The notes beneath the pieces were generated by a model that saw only the letters and a program-made list of their open reading frames with translations, did not search any database and had not been told where the DNA came from. A DNA stretch of 64,000 nucleotides from Imbricaverruca yamaguchii (Eukaryota > Arthropoda > Thecostraca > Neoverrucidae): NCBI GenBank assembly GCA_034440575.1, contig JAOTOL010001463.1, forward strand, positions 1-64,000, given 5' to 3'. The translations under genes and the position numbers were made by a program. How positions within the stretch are numbered: position 1 is the first letter of the stretch; the number at the start of each line of letters is the position of its first letter. This document shows, in pieces, positions 12,010 through 21,424 of the stretch.

Positions 12010-12117
12010 GGTCACGATGGACTGCCGGCTGGCTGACTCGGTGATCCCGCTGGGAATAGGATTCGAATCAATGACTTTACGATCCCTGACGCCCTGTCGA
12101 CTGAGCTACTGCGACCA
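12010..12117 (-). mobile_element. tRNA-derived SINE (or tRNA pseudogene)
   Basis: Read on the minus strand from 12116, the sequence starts GGTCGCAGTAGCTCAGTCGA, a good pol III A box. It carries GATTCGAATCC (12058-12068), a good B box, at tRNA-like spacing. The acceptor arms do not pair well, so it is not an intact tRNA. The sequence continues past the tRNA-like head (GGGATCACCGAG...), as in SINEs. The 3' end and TSD were not found. Confidence 0.6.
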
Positions 12118-13660
12118 CAATGTCGTCAGATTCAGCGAAGGCCGAGAGGCGTGGCATGGCCCGGCTGTACTTCCCAACGCCACCAGTAGGCGCCTCCCTA
12201 CAGGAGCGTCATCCTGTACGGGAAGCCCGCGGCGGGGATGGGAGCTGACGATCTGGCCCCGGGCTCGGGAGCCGCACCACAGTCGGAACTGGGCGTCAGC
12301 CGACCCTCCGTGGCGGAGCCCTGCGGCACACCCACCACTCCCAAGCCATCGCGCGAACCTCGCCCACCCTTCACAAGGTGGTCAATCGACCTTCAGAGCC
12401 GACCCAGGGCGACGACGTGCCTTGAACTGGGCGCGTCCATTAAAGTCCAGTACGCTACCTTTCACATGCACCTCGGAGTCACTGTTCTGTAGGAAAACAC
12501 CTACACGGCACCATGTGGGAGGCATTTGGCACTCTGAACCACCAATGCCATGGCGAACGCGACTCTACACGGTGCTGTTGGGGGGGCGGATGAGCCAGGA
12601 CAAGAGACGGTCCGTGGGGCTGCAGGATCGGGCGCCATAGCGAGACAGGGAACTGGTGGGTCGACAGCAACTTAGTTTCCATGCCAACCTATCAGGAAAT
12701 GCGTCTTATTACTTCCAATTTTCATGGAAGTGTAGGAATATCATAAATGAATAACGTATTTGGGAAGTTCAACACAAAACATTCACATATTGAATACATG
12801 TTCCATATCTGTCAGAGGACCCGAATATGGAAATACTGCCTTCAATTTCCGCAATGAGGACAAAAATCACTTTTCCAAAACTTGCGACCAATGTCGACAT
12901 TGGACTCATCTGCCGAGTATGGTAAAAGTGCTGGAATGCATCCAGGAGTTTCGGAAAGGACACCAAACGGACAAATCTTCCCTTCTTTTGGTTTCTTAAT
13001 TTGGAAATAGGATTTACACTCGGATTTCACAAACAAGTGGCATTAGAGAAAACAAACAAATGTTATTTTTGGCGGATGTTGGTCTATATTTTCATATTTT
13101 TCTGAGAACAAAAGTCGTATCGCATAAATCGCATTAGGATTCGACTATGGCTGCTGTTAAATCATACCGGCCAATCTAGCGAATTCGATCATGTCGAAGA
13201 AAACAAACTATAATTAATCAACGATATGCTGAGCTTTAAATCTATGCCGAGAAATGCATGTTTTAAGTAGTATTTTACTGATGTCTTGCGAATTTAGTTC
13301 TCATTTAGACGATTTCAGTGTACCTTTAGAACGGTGCGCATTTTTTCGACGTAGTCGGGACATGGCCCATGCAATATTGGAGCAATTAATGGAAAATAAG
13401 ACTTCTTGCTCCGTTTGCTTCGGACGATACGCTGGAAAACAGCGTGCCTTTTGTGCGGCCCATTCATTTTAATGCTACGGTGCTTATATTGCAAATGTTT
13501 TTGGTAATATTTTTGCAAGTGCATAACATCATTGCGAACGTTGACCTCGACCGAAATAAGTGTCCAATTTTCATTTCAAATGTTAGCCGAATCCAAAATA
13601 AATGAGTGCACGCCTGTGGTGCTCCCTGTCGAACCTAATCTCACTTTGAGTGCACGGCAC
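12118..13660. other. GC-rich stretch, then AT-rich unrecognised sequence
   Basis: 12120-12660 is GC-rich, with a 207-codon plus-strand open frame that has no recognisable domain. It may be the body of a repeat continuing from the SINE. The rest is AT-rich with no recognised feature. Confidence 0.4.
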
Positions 13661-13666
13661 GGTACG

Positions 13667-13905
13667 CCACAGTGCAATACGACAGCCGCCAATGGTGCAC
13701 GCTGGCGGAGAGTGTTCATAGTGAACGCCGTATCCACAGCAGTGCTGCCAACGGCACCTGGCGACGGAGAGTGGCTCCACTGAGCTCGAGTGAGCACCAG
13801 CACATAGACAGCAGTGCTGCCAACGGCACCTTGGCGACGGAGAGTGCTTACACTGAGCTCGAGTGAGCACCAGCACATACACAGCAGCGCTGCCAACTGC
13901 GCGCT
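13667..13905. repeat. ~71-bp tandem repeat, 3 units
   Basis: The landmark CAGCAGTGCTGCC (CAGCAGCGCTGCC in the last unit) recurs near 13737, 13808 and 13881. Each time it is followed by AACGGCACC-TGGCGACGGAGAG, then GAGCTCGAGTGAGCACCAGCACA. The repeat keeps frames open on both strands, which explains the overlapping ORFs. No protein family is recognised. Confidence 0.8.
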
Positions 13906-14499
13906 GTGTAGCATGGCTACGAGCGACGCGACACGGTGCCGGCGCATCTCTCGCGCCAACAGCGACAGCGCACCTCTGATGGAGCTGATCTGTGGCCGGG
14001 TCAGTGAGTCGAGCCGCCCGCTCCGGTGTCAGCTCTGTCAGCTCTGCTGTCACGTGCCCGTGACGTCACATCCGGCGGCAGCGGGCCGCTTGGCAGGCAG
14101 CAACACACGTGCGGGCGTAGTCCGTCGTGGTGACCGGCAGCGCAGCACACTCAGCTTGAGTTGGCGAGGCTGGACAGGTGCGGGGAAAATACACTGGCAG
14201 TGCAGTGATTCACCCAAGGGTGGACTCCTCACGCATGTCGAATCACCGCTGTGCGATTTCAATTACGCTCGAGAACGGGGAGTTTTCAAGAAACGAGTTG
14301 AGCAATGAATGCATGTGAGCAGGTCAGAACAACTTCCTGGCTGTTTCTTCAGCATCACATTACGCAGGGTCGATTCTATGTCCACCGCCATGTGCACCTG
14401 TTGTTAGCATAACTCTCAAGTTATAAATGGGAGTCAAAACAACTCATCTTCGCATTCGGATTCGGGTTCGACGGCGGACTAATCGTCTCATTGATACTT

Positions 14500-15458
14500 C
14501 TGGATATGCTGAATAGAGTTATGCATGCTGCCCCAAACTACATTCACATGTGACCTACAAAGGTCGTAAAATACCAGAAGGGTGGACTATCATGATTTCG
14601 CTCAACATCGTCTCAGTGGTAGTTCCATATACGCCAAACGGAGCAATGCATGCTACATGGAGCCACATTCAAATGTGCAGGGCTCATCCTGAGTGAAACT
14701 CACCGCCTATCACGATTTGGTTTAAAACTGGTCACCGAAGTGTGTCTTGATCCGTGGAACACATCTATGGATGTTGCATCGGGACACATTCACATCTGTG
14801 ACCCACGCGGGTCATTCAAGTTGGAGGTCAAAATAACGTCCGATCGCGATTTCGCCACAAACGGTCTCGGTGATACTTTTGATACCCCGAATGCAGCTGT
14901 GTATGCTGCATCGATCCATATTGTGATATGTGGCCTACATGGATCATTCAAGTAAAAGATCAAGAGGGCGGACTATCACAGCCTCCTCCCCAAAAAAAGG
15001 TCACAGTGGTACTTCTTGGTGCATGAAGCACAACTATGCATTTTGCATTGAGCCACATTCAAATAGGTAACCTAGATGGGTCATTTACGTTGGAGGTCAA
15101 GAGGGCGCTGTTGACGCTGTTGTTAAATATGACCTCGGCGGTACTCCCTGATGGCTTTTGACATCTGTACATGTTGCACAAAGCCACACATGAAAATGTT
15201 ACCTCTAGGGATCATTCCAACTCGAGATAGCGATGAACAGGATTATCACGATGTCGTTAAACATTGTTTCAGAGCCACGTCTTAATGCATCGAATACCGC
15301 AATCCATCTTGTACCGGCCCGAATTGAAATATATGGCATCCAAGCGCCATATTGACATTCAACTTCGACGACCTTTGTTAGGCATATGCCTCAATGTGGC
15401 ACCATGCAACATGCATAGCCGAATTTAAGACGTATATCATTTTTAGCAGTTGACATCC
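14500..15458. repeat. Degenerate tandem repeat field (~120-145 bp period)
   Basis: A set of diverged units shares the order GCATG-TGCAT-GAGCCACATTCA, TG-ACCTACATGGGTCATTCAAG, GGAGGTCAAGAGGGCG, GACTATCACGATTTCG. The CATTCA landmarks fall near 14543, 14666, 14785, 15056 and 15195. From about 15370 the motif appears in reverse orientation (CTCAATGTGGCACCATGCAAC). The same reversed motif resumes after the LTR element (20010-20290), so the field was one piece before the LTR retrotransposon inserted. Confidence 0.6.
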
Positions 15459-15727
15459 TGTATATTCGTTGGTGAAGTCAGAAAATCCAGAAGGAAACAG
15501 CGAGGGCGCACGCAGGCGCAGCCTGCAGAGAGCTCAGGTCGCGGCCGACTGCCCGTCTCCCGCCTCGCGCCGCGGGTTACATAGCCACCATGAGTCAGAG
15601 GTGCAAGCACGCCCTCGTCACCTCTGACCCCGACCCGACATCCACGCGTATAGTCTTACGCGTGAATCACGCCATGCCAGTGACTCACGCCGTGTCGATG
15701 CGTCATCATATCACACATCACATCACA
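15459..15727 (-). repeat. 3' LTR of the LTR retrotransposon
   Basis: A 269-bp long terminal repeat, identical by eye to 19669-19937. In the element's reading direction this is the 3' LTR. It is preceded by AGGTGAGGG, a short polypurine tract. Next to the tract is a small inverted repeat (TGGTTCT-CA-AGAACCA) at about 15738-15753. Confidence 0.93.
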
Positions 15728-15914
15728 CCCTCACCTGGTTCTCAAGAACCACACACATACACCATATGTACATACATTCACTCGATCCACGCACTAGGCA
15801 CACTTTGTCCGTAAACCTCGTCTGGTCGCCGGCGCACGCGTTGGCTCCGCCGCAGAGGCGTCGCCCCGATCTCCCGTCCCGCCGCGTCAGAGCTGTCAAC
15901 GCTCGTTTCCACCG

Positions 15915-18900
15915 TCACGTCCGTCGGCGGCGCGTCATCCGCCACGTCCGACCTGTCACCCCCGGGCCACCACTGTCCGCGGGCGGTGGGCCCACGGTTG
16001 AACCCTCAGGCGGCCGGTCGACGGACATGTAGACGGGATCGTCTTCCTCGCCGCCGTCGCTGTCATCAGCGCTAGCGACCGACGGCGCGCCGCCGTGCCG
16101 CGGCCGCACATTGCGTACGTGCCAGGGTGTTCCGTCCACCTCGATGACCTGAAGTGACACGACGCGGGTAACGATACCCTGATCAGACGGTACGGTGCAA
16201 CGCGTCCCCCGGCGTCGCGTCCAAACGAGATCACCAATCTGAAACTCGGACGTCTCGTCCGGCGCCGGCGGCGGTCCCTGAGCGCCGGAGGGCGCACGGG
16301 GCTGCGGAGGTCGCACGCAGTCACGCACCGCGTACCGGTAAATACCGGCAGCCGGCGACGTCGCGGCAGAGTCTCCGGACCGCGGAGTGACGTTGTACAA
16401 GTGTACAGCCTCCGCGATGGCACACCTGCGGCGCGCGGCGATCAACTTGATGGTACGGTGACTACGCTCCACAATCCCGTTCCCGCCCGGCTCATGGACG
16501 GCCCGGAAGCGGAGAACCACACCCCACTCTGACACAAACGCCGCCATCCGACGTCCGCGGAAGATAGTATCGTTGTCGGCCAGAATTTCTTCTGGCGCGC
16601 CGCGCTCGCGGAAAATCGCCTCCAGGTGTCTGATGACCTCGGTCGCGTCTGGGCGACCCAGATGTCGCCATAGGCTGTAGCGAGAGGGCCCGCAGTCTAT
16701 CAGAGTCAGATATGATCCACCCTGATAGTGAGTCACATCCATTGCGAGCCGCTTCCACAGATCCGGAACACCCAGCGAGCCGTGCTGCCATCGCGCCGGC
16801 GCGGGGTCGATGGATCGGCATACGTCACACCGATTCACGGCCGTCCGGACGTCGGCTCGTGACACGTCACGGGACACGTCACGTCTCACGAAGTACAGTG
16901 TCCGACGGATACCCGGATGGCCCGCCCTCTCGTGTACGGCCTGGATACGTGCCTGTATGTTAGTGTCCGCGTAGTCATCGCCGGCGTCCTGCACTGCGGC
17001 GGCCGCCGCGGCCGCGCCGGCGTGCCCGTCCTCACCGCGAGCGGCACTTCCAGCCGACGTCGCCGCCTCGGCCGGCGGCTCGTGCTCGCGTAGCCAGTCT
17101 TTCGGAACGCGGGTCAGCACGTCCGCCTTGTTCTCCTCCGACCAGATGAGCGTGACAGACAGCTCCAGCTGTAGCTCTTCCGCTAGCTGGTGGATGATGT
17201 CGACACGTCGCCGGATCAACATCTCATCGTGTGCCTTTGTGCGAAGGCGCGCGCGGCCAGTCAGTGCATCGCTGATCCACCGATGGACGACGGCGGAGTC
17301 CGTACGGAGGTCGATGTCGCGAATTCCCCATGCGACGGCGAGGTTGACGCCGCGCACTGCCGCATCGAGCTCGGCCATGTTAATGTGAGCCGATGCGGCA
17401 GTCCCCGGCCGCAGCCAGCAGGCGTCCTCAACCACACCGTCGTCCGGGCTCTCGATGACCACCCCCGCGGCGATCGCACTGGCGTCCGTCCACACGGTGA
17501 CCTTCTCACCGGTCAGCCGCCACGGCCCGTGCGCTGGGTCGTGCGCTTCCAGCCGGTCTCTGACCTGCGAGATCTGGGACAGGAGAGCAGCGTCTGTGAC
17601 GACATCATCCCAACCGCGCGTCACGGCGTTCGCCCGGCGCTTCAGCCAGGCAGCCGCCGGGCGGAGCCAGCCGCTGACTGGCAGATGCGCCAACAGCCGA
17701 CCACACCAGGCGAACACGGAGCGACACGTGACCCGCTCCGGCGGCGACGCGATGGCGTTGTCGCGCGTCCAGTGCAGCTCACCGTCCACCAGCTGCACGT
17801 GCAGGCCAAGCAGGCGCGCGCCGTCTGCCGCGCGTTCCGGCGGCTTGCAGGCCAGGCCGAAGCGGGCGAAGTGCCGAGTCACGCGGTCAGCACTGACAAC
17901 GTCTTCGTCAACCAGCAGGTCATCTACGTACGGGAGCACGCCGCGCTGCATGTCGGCGTCCTCCGCCAGCACTGCCCGCACGACGGCCTTCATGATCAGC
18001 GGAGCGACGTTGAGTCCGAATCCCAGTCGAGTCAGACAGTACCGTCGCCCCCTCACCATCACCGTCTGATATGGCCACAGTCGACGCTCAAGCCGCAGCT
18101 GGAGATAAGCTCTTCGCAGGTCCACTACTGCGATCCGCGTGCCGTGCCGCCGCCACTTCCTCAACTGATCCGCACAAACGTCAGCGTCCGCTGTGTGGGC
18201 CGTCACAAACCCGTTCAGTTCTCGGTAATCCAGCACGGGTCTCACTTTGTCCTGGTTGACCTGCCGCACCGCCATCAGAGGGACCAACCCGCGCGGCGGC
18301 CCGTCCACCTCACTGTCGTACGGCTTCAACCAGTCGTTTCCAATCCATGCGTCGATTTCCGCGTCGTACGCCCGTCGAGCGCTCTGAGGGACGGCATACT
18401 CAGCCACTTCGTTCCTCAGACACTCCGGGCCGGCGCCGTCCGCCCACTTCCAGGCCACTGTCCAGGCCCGCTGCTCAACGTCGAAGCGTGCCGTGAAATC
18501 AGTCGCGTCCACCGCCGGGCCCGGGGAGGTCACAGCCGCTGCCCCACAGAACTGAACATCTGTCGGCGTCCACAGGCAGACTCCTCCCAGGGCCGCGATG
18601 CCGGTCATACCGAGCACGACATCGACCCCCAGCGGTCGCTCCGGCACCACCAACACATCGAGGCTCACCCGTCGGCCGTTGGTGCTGACCACCACGTTGC
18701 CGGTGCCGCAGCACCGAAGCTCGTCGCCACTGATCGTCAGCATCCTGACCGACTGCGACGACCACTGCCGGCAGTGATCAGTGTACACCAGCGTGTCTGT
18801 GCAGCCGGTGTCGATCAACACGCTGCAGGTCCGCCCGTCCACCTCCAACCAGGTGACGGGCAACGCGCCTCTTATTTTCGGGGAGACGGCGCTTGCGCTG

Positions 18901-19394
18901 ACGCGTCGCCTCCCGGTGAGTTTTCCCGGCTCCTTCCGCGGACAGGAGGCCGCGAAGTGACCCAGCTCGCCGCACGACCAGCAGCGTCGCGGCGGGCGTC
19001 TCACCGCCCGCGGCGCTGCGGGAGCGCGCGGAGATGCCTCCCCGCGCGCCGCGGCCGCCGTCGCTGCGACGCGCTCATCGCTCAGGACGGCCCCCGCGCG
19101 CGCCAAGATGCTGGCGAGGTCCAAGGCTTCCGCTCGAGTGCCGGCCCGGATCGTCATGCGGACCGTGTCCGGCAGACCAGCTATGAACGCGCAGGTGAGC
19201 GCGCTCTCTGGCACCCCGCCATATCGAGTAGCGAGCCGCCGCAGATCTGCCAGATATACGTCCGCCGACTCACCGGGCTGTAGGCGGCGACTTGCGTAGG
19301 CATCGTAGGCCGCCAGCCGGTCCATAGCGAAAGCGTCGTAGAGTGCGTCACGCACAGCATCCGCCGAGTTCCGCGCCGTCTCCGACAGTTGCAT
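15915..19394 (-). CDS. LTR-element polyprotein: gag C-terminus, PR, RT, RH, IN
   Basis: One open frame of 1159 codons. Residues 1-130 are the rest of the gag capsid region. C138-X2-C141-X4-H146-X4-C151 is the nucleocapsid zinc knuckle. The aspartic protease has LIDTG (193-197). Reverse transcriptase runs from about 380 to 535, with YVDD at 489-492. RNase H has D636, E675 and D699. Integrase has an HHCC finger (H821, H826, C856, C859) and a catalytic triad D886, D940, E976 with exactly 35 residues between the last two, followed by a chromatin/GPY-type C-terminal module. These activities copy the element RNA to DNA and insert it in the nucleus. The frame follows directly on the gag stop codon in the same phase. 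High GC3 matches young coding sequence. Confidence 0.93.
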   Translation of the reverse strand: MQLSETARNSADAVRDALYDAFAMDRLAAYDAYASRRLQPGESADVYLADLRRLATRYGGVPESALTCAFIAGLPDTVRMTIRAGTRAEALDLASILARAGAVLSDERVAATAAAARGEASPRAPAAPRAVRRPPRRCWSCGELGHFAASCPRKEPGKLTGRRRVSASAVSPKIRGALPVTWLEVDGRTCSVLIDTGCTDTLVYTDHCRQWSSQSVRMLTISGDELRCCGTGNVVVSTNGRRVSLDVLVVPERPLGVDVVLGMTGIAALGGVCLWTPTDVQFCGAAAVTSPGPAVDATDFTARFDVEQRAWTVAWKWADGAGPECLRNEVAEYAVPQSARRAYDAEIDAWIGNDWLKPYDSEVDGPPRGLVPLMAVRQVNQDKVRPVLDYRELNGFVTAHTADADVCADQLRKWRRHGTRIAVVDLRRAYLQLRLERRLWPYQTVMVRGRRYCLTRLGFGLNVAPLIMKAVVRAVLAEDADMQRGVLPYVDDLLVDEDVVSADRVTRHFARFGLACKPPERAADGARLLGLHVQLVDGELHWTRDNAIASPPERVTCRSVFAWCGRLLAHLPVSGWLRPAAAWLKRRANAVTRGWDDVVTDAALLSQISQVRDRLEAHDPAHGPWRLTGEKVTVWTDASAIAAGVVIESPDDGVVEDACWLRPGTAASAHINMAELDAAVRGVNLAVAWGIRDIDLRTDSAVVHRWISDALTGRARLRTKAHDEMLIRRRVDIIHQLAEELQLELSVTLIWSEENKADVLTRVPKDWLREHEPPAEAATSAGSAARGEDGHAGAAAAAAAVQDAGDDYADTNIQARIQAVHERAGHPGIRRTLYFVRRDVSRDVSRADVRTAVNRCDVCRSIDPAPARWQHGSLGVPDLWKRLAMDVTHYQGGSYLTLIDCGPSRYSLWRHLGRPDATEVIRHLEAIFRERGAPEEILADNDTIFRGRRMAAFVSEWGVVLRFRAVHEPGGNGIVERSHRTIKLIAARRRCAIAEAVHLYNVTPRSGDSAATSPAAGIYRYAVRDCVRPPQPRAPSGAQGPPPAPDETSEFQIGDLVWTRRRGTRCTVPSDQGIVTRVVSLQVIEVDGTPWHVRNVRPRHGGAPSVASADDSDGGEEDDPVYMSVDRPPEGSTVGPPPADSGGPGVTGRTWRMTRRRRT

Positions 19395-19652
19395 TCAGAC
19401 GGCGAACGCTCCTCCTGCGAGCCGCGCCGGCAGAACGCCCGTCAGGTCCACACCGCGGTGCTTACACAGCACTTCAGCCCGTGTGAACCATTCCACCACG
19501 TCTGCCGACCCGTCGTACTCCGGGATGAGACGAGCGTCGAACGCGCCGCCTCCGTCGCGCCTCGTCGTCTCACCGCCTGTTGTCGTGGGAACCGCCGCAC
19601 CTCTAGCCACCTCCACCTCGCCTCTTGTGGTTACTTCTGACATTTCAGGCAT
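19395..19652 (-). pseudogene. LTR-element gag N-terminus, closed by an in-frame UGA
   Basis: The likely start ATG (19652-19650) lies only about 16 nt inside the 5' LTR. The frame runs through a gag-like segment (FDARLIPEYDG...VEWFTRAEVLCKHRG) to a single UGA at 19397-19395. The downstream polyprotein then continues with no gap and no frame change, in the middle of the capsid homology. The stop is therefore either a recent nonsense mutation in a young copy or a read-through codon. The frame is also open upstream into the LTR, but those codons are LTR sequence. No tRNA primer-binding site (TGG...) is seen after the LTR. Confidence 0.75.
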
Positions 19653-19668
19653 TTTTGCCGAAATAGCT

Positions 19669-19937
19669 TGTATATTCGTTGGTGAAGTCAGAAAATCCAG
19701 AAGGAAACAGCGAGGGCGCACGCAGGCGCAGCCTGCAGAGAGCTCAGGTCGCGGCCGACTGCCCGTCTCCCGCCTCGCGCCGCGGGTTACATAGCCACCA
19801 TGAGTCAGAGGTGCAAGCACGCCCTCGTCACCTCTGACCCCGACCCGACATCCACGCGTATAGTCTTACGCGTGAATCACGCCATGCCAGTGACTCACGC
19901 CGTGTCGATGCGTCATCATATCACACATCACATCACA
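19669..19937 (-). repeat. 5' LTR of the LTR retrotransposon
   Basis: The 269-bp partner of 15459-15727. In the element's direction it is the 5' LTR and should hold the promoter. Directly beyond its outer end comes the second TSD copy (CATCC, 19938-19942). The inner flank AGCTATTTCGGCAAAA separates it from the gag ATG and offers no obvious primer-binding site. Confidence 0.93.
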
Positions 19938-19942
19938 CATCC

Positions 19943-20520
19943 TTTGACGAAATCAGTGATAGTTTGCCATGTTGACCTTTAACTTGAACTAATTATGTAG
20001 TTCACATTTTTTAATGTGGCTCCATGAAACGTGCACGTGCTTGGCTCGCCAAGAGGTGTCTCTGTGGCCATGTTTGGAGAAATCGTTATAGTCGCCGTAC
20101 TAATTTATATTTGAACTCGTTTGAGTTACATATTTCAATGTGGTTCCGTACAACATGCAGGGCCAGGGATGGATGTGTGCTTTGTGTAATCCTGGATGTC
20201 GAGAGACATTTTATGGCTACCAAATATGGAGAAGATATTGTTCTTCAAAATTGTGATATCAGAATCACAGTTTACACTTTTGAGTAAATCTTGAGCGCTT
20301 TATCACAGCGTATTTCATCCACGAACAGTACCATTCAACCGTTAATTGGGAACAACGAGATAACAATATTATATACTTACACGCATGAGATGTATTGATA
20401 TTATCACGGTATGATACGATAAATATCATTCCATCCACCTGAATTCACATTCCCTTGATGCATAGCTTAGCATTCAAAAGCAAGATTATTGGCCCTACAT
20501 AATTTATCAATTCTGTTAAT
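19943..20520. repeat. Right half of the degenerate repeat field
   Basis: It holds inverted-orientation copies (e.g. TTTCAATGTGGTTCCGTACA near 20140) of the motif seen at 14.5-15.4 kb. It is therefore the continuation of that field beyond the LTR insertion. From 20290 to 20520 nothing further is recognised. Confidence 0.5.
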
Positions 20521-21110
20521 AAATATACGCAGTGTCAGACACCTATTAGCTCAACAAGCAGCCTATTTCATTGATCAACCACTAATGATTGAAAATTCGT
20601 TGGCGTTTCACTGTTCCGACACCATGACTTGGCTACCCTGATTTAATGTCCCATATGTGCTACCCTAAATAGAAGAGCAAGGAGGCGCTGCCATGATTGG
20701 GGAATGGCAACCACCCCTCCCCTCCAGCCACGAAAAATACACAAAACCAATCAAGACATTTTGTCATTTTCACCATACAAAACCTTGCATTTTCCGCACG
20801 CTTCACGCATCGAAAGTTCTTTCTGTTTTATTACATTTTGTGTCGTCCCCTTGAGGAAAATACATGGCTGCGCAAGTGGAAGAGCATCATATATCTCGAC
20901 ATCGCTTCTTTTATTTACCATCCAAAACATCTTAACTACATCACCCCTTAATAGTATTCTAGAGTGAGTGCATACCTAATGCCATACGTTTATCCAGTCT
21001 TCTAAGTTTACCGGTCTGCTGATGAGCTTATTAAGCCTTGCGCTGCATTATTTCTAGCGTGCCCATCTCTTTCTAAGGAAGGGCTTCCGTGCCTGTACAA
21101 TACACAGATA
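20520..21110 (-). mobile_element. Decayed CR1 LINE fragment
   Basis: 20530-20640 matches the reverse strand of the CR1 copy near 44600-44700 (GCAGCCTATT-CATTG-TCAAC...). 20962-21105 matches it near 44825-44970, reading on the minus strand as a decayed version of the SVQAWSPYLEKD...LERVQRKATRLVSGL block. About 300 bp between them has no counterpart of that length in the intact copy and probably includes an insertion. No frame is open, so the fragment is old. Confidence 0.7.
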
Positions 21111-21270
21111 TTCGCACGCCTGACGCCTGATTCACCCACCGCCTGGGGGAGGCTGACGAATGCCAGCTGTTTATCGGAGCGGAACCGAGCCGTACATGCC
21201 GCTGCCTTGCGGATATCAAAGTGCACACCTGTCGCCGCGATCAGCAGCTGGATACGGCCGGCTGACTATG

Positions 21271-21302
21271 TATTGTGTTGTGTGTGTGTGTGTGTGGTGT
21301 GT

Positions 21303-21357
<55 letters not shown>

Positions 21358-21380
21358 GTGTGTGTGTGTGTATATATGTG

Positions 21381-21413
<33 letters not shown>

Positions 21414-21424
21414 ATGTGTGTATT
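21271..21424. repeat. (TG)n microsatellite with TATA interruptions
   Basis: About 150 bp of nearly pure TG dinucleotide with ATATATG breaks. The Cys/Val and Thr/His open frames across it are artefacts. Confidence 0.97.

Larger units (their letters stand above)
15459..19937 (-). mobile_element. Complete young LTR retrotransposon (Ty3/gypsy-like)
   Basis: Two direct repeats of 269 bp (15459-15727 and 19669-19937) begin TGTATATTCG and end CATCACATCACA, giving TG...CA ends. By eye I find no difference between them. The 5-bp target duplication CATCC lies at 15454-15458 and 19938-19942. The element reads leftward: 5' LTR on the right, gag, protease, RT, RNase H, integrase, then a purine tract (AGGTGAGGG) next to the left LTR. 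Domain order and the D,D35E integrase fit Ty3/gypsy. The YVDD box and 5-bp TSD also occur in Bel/Pao, so the superfamily is likely but not proven. Identical LTRs mean very recent insertion. Confidence 0.95.

Noticed and set aside
17190..19283. 697-codon plus-strand open frame
   Set aside because: It lies antisense to the LTR-element polyprotein, is produced by the high GC of that coding region and has no recognisable domain.
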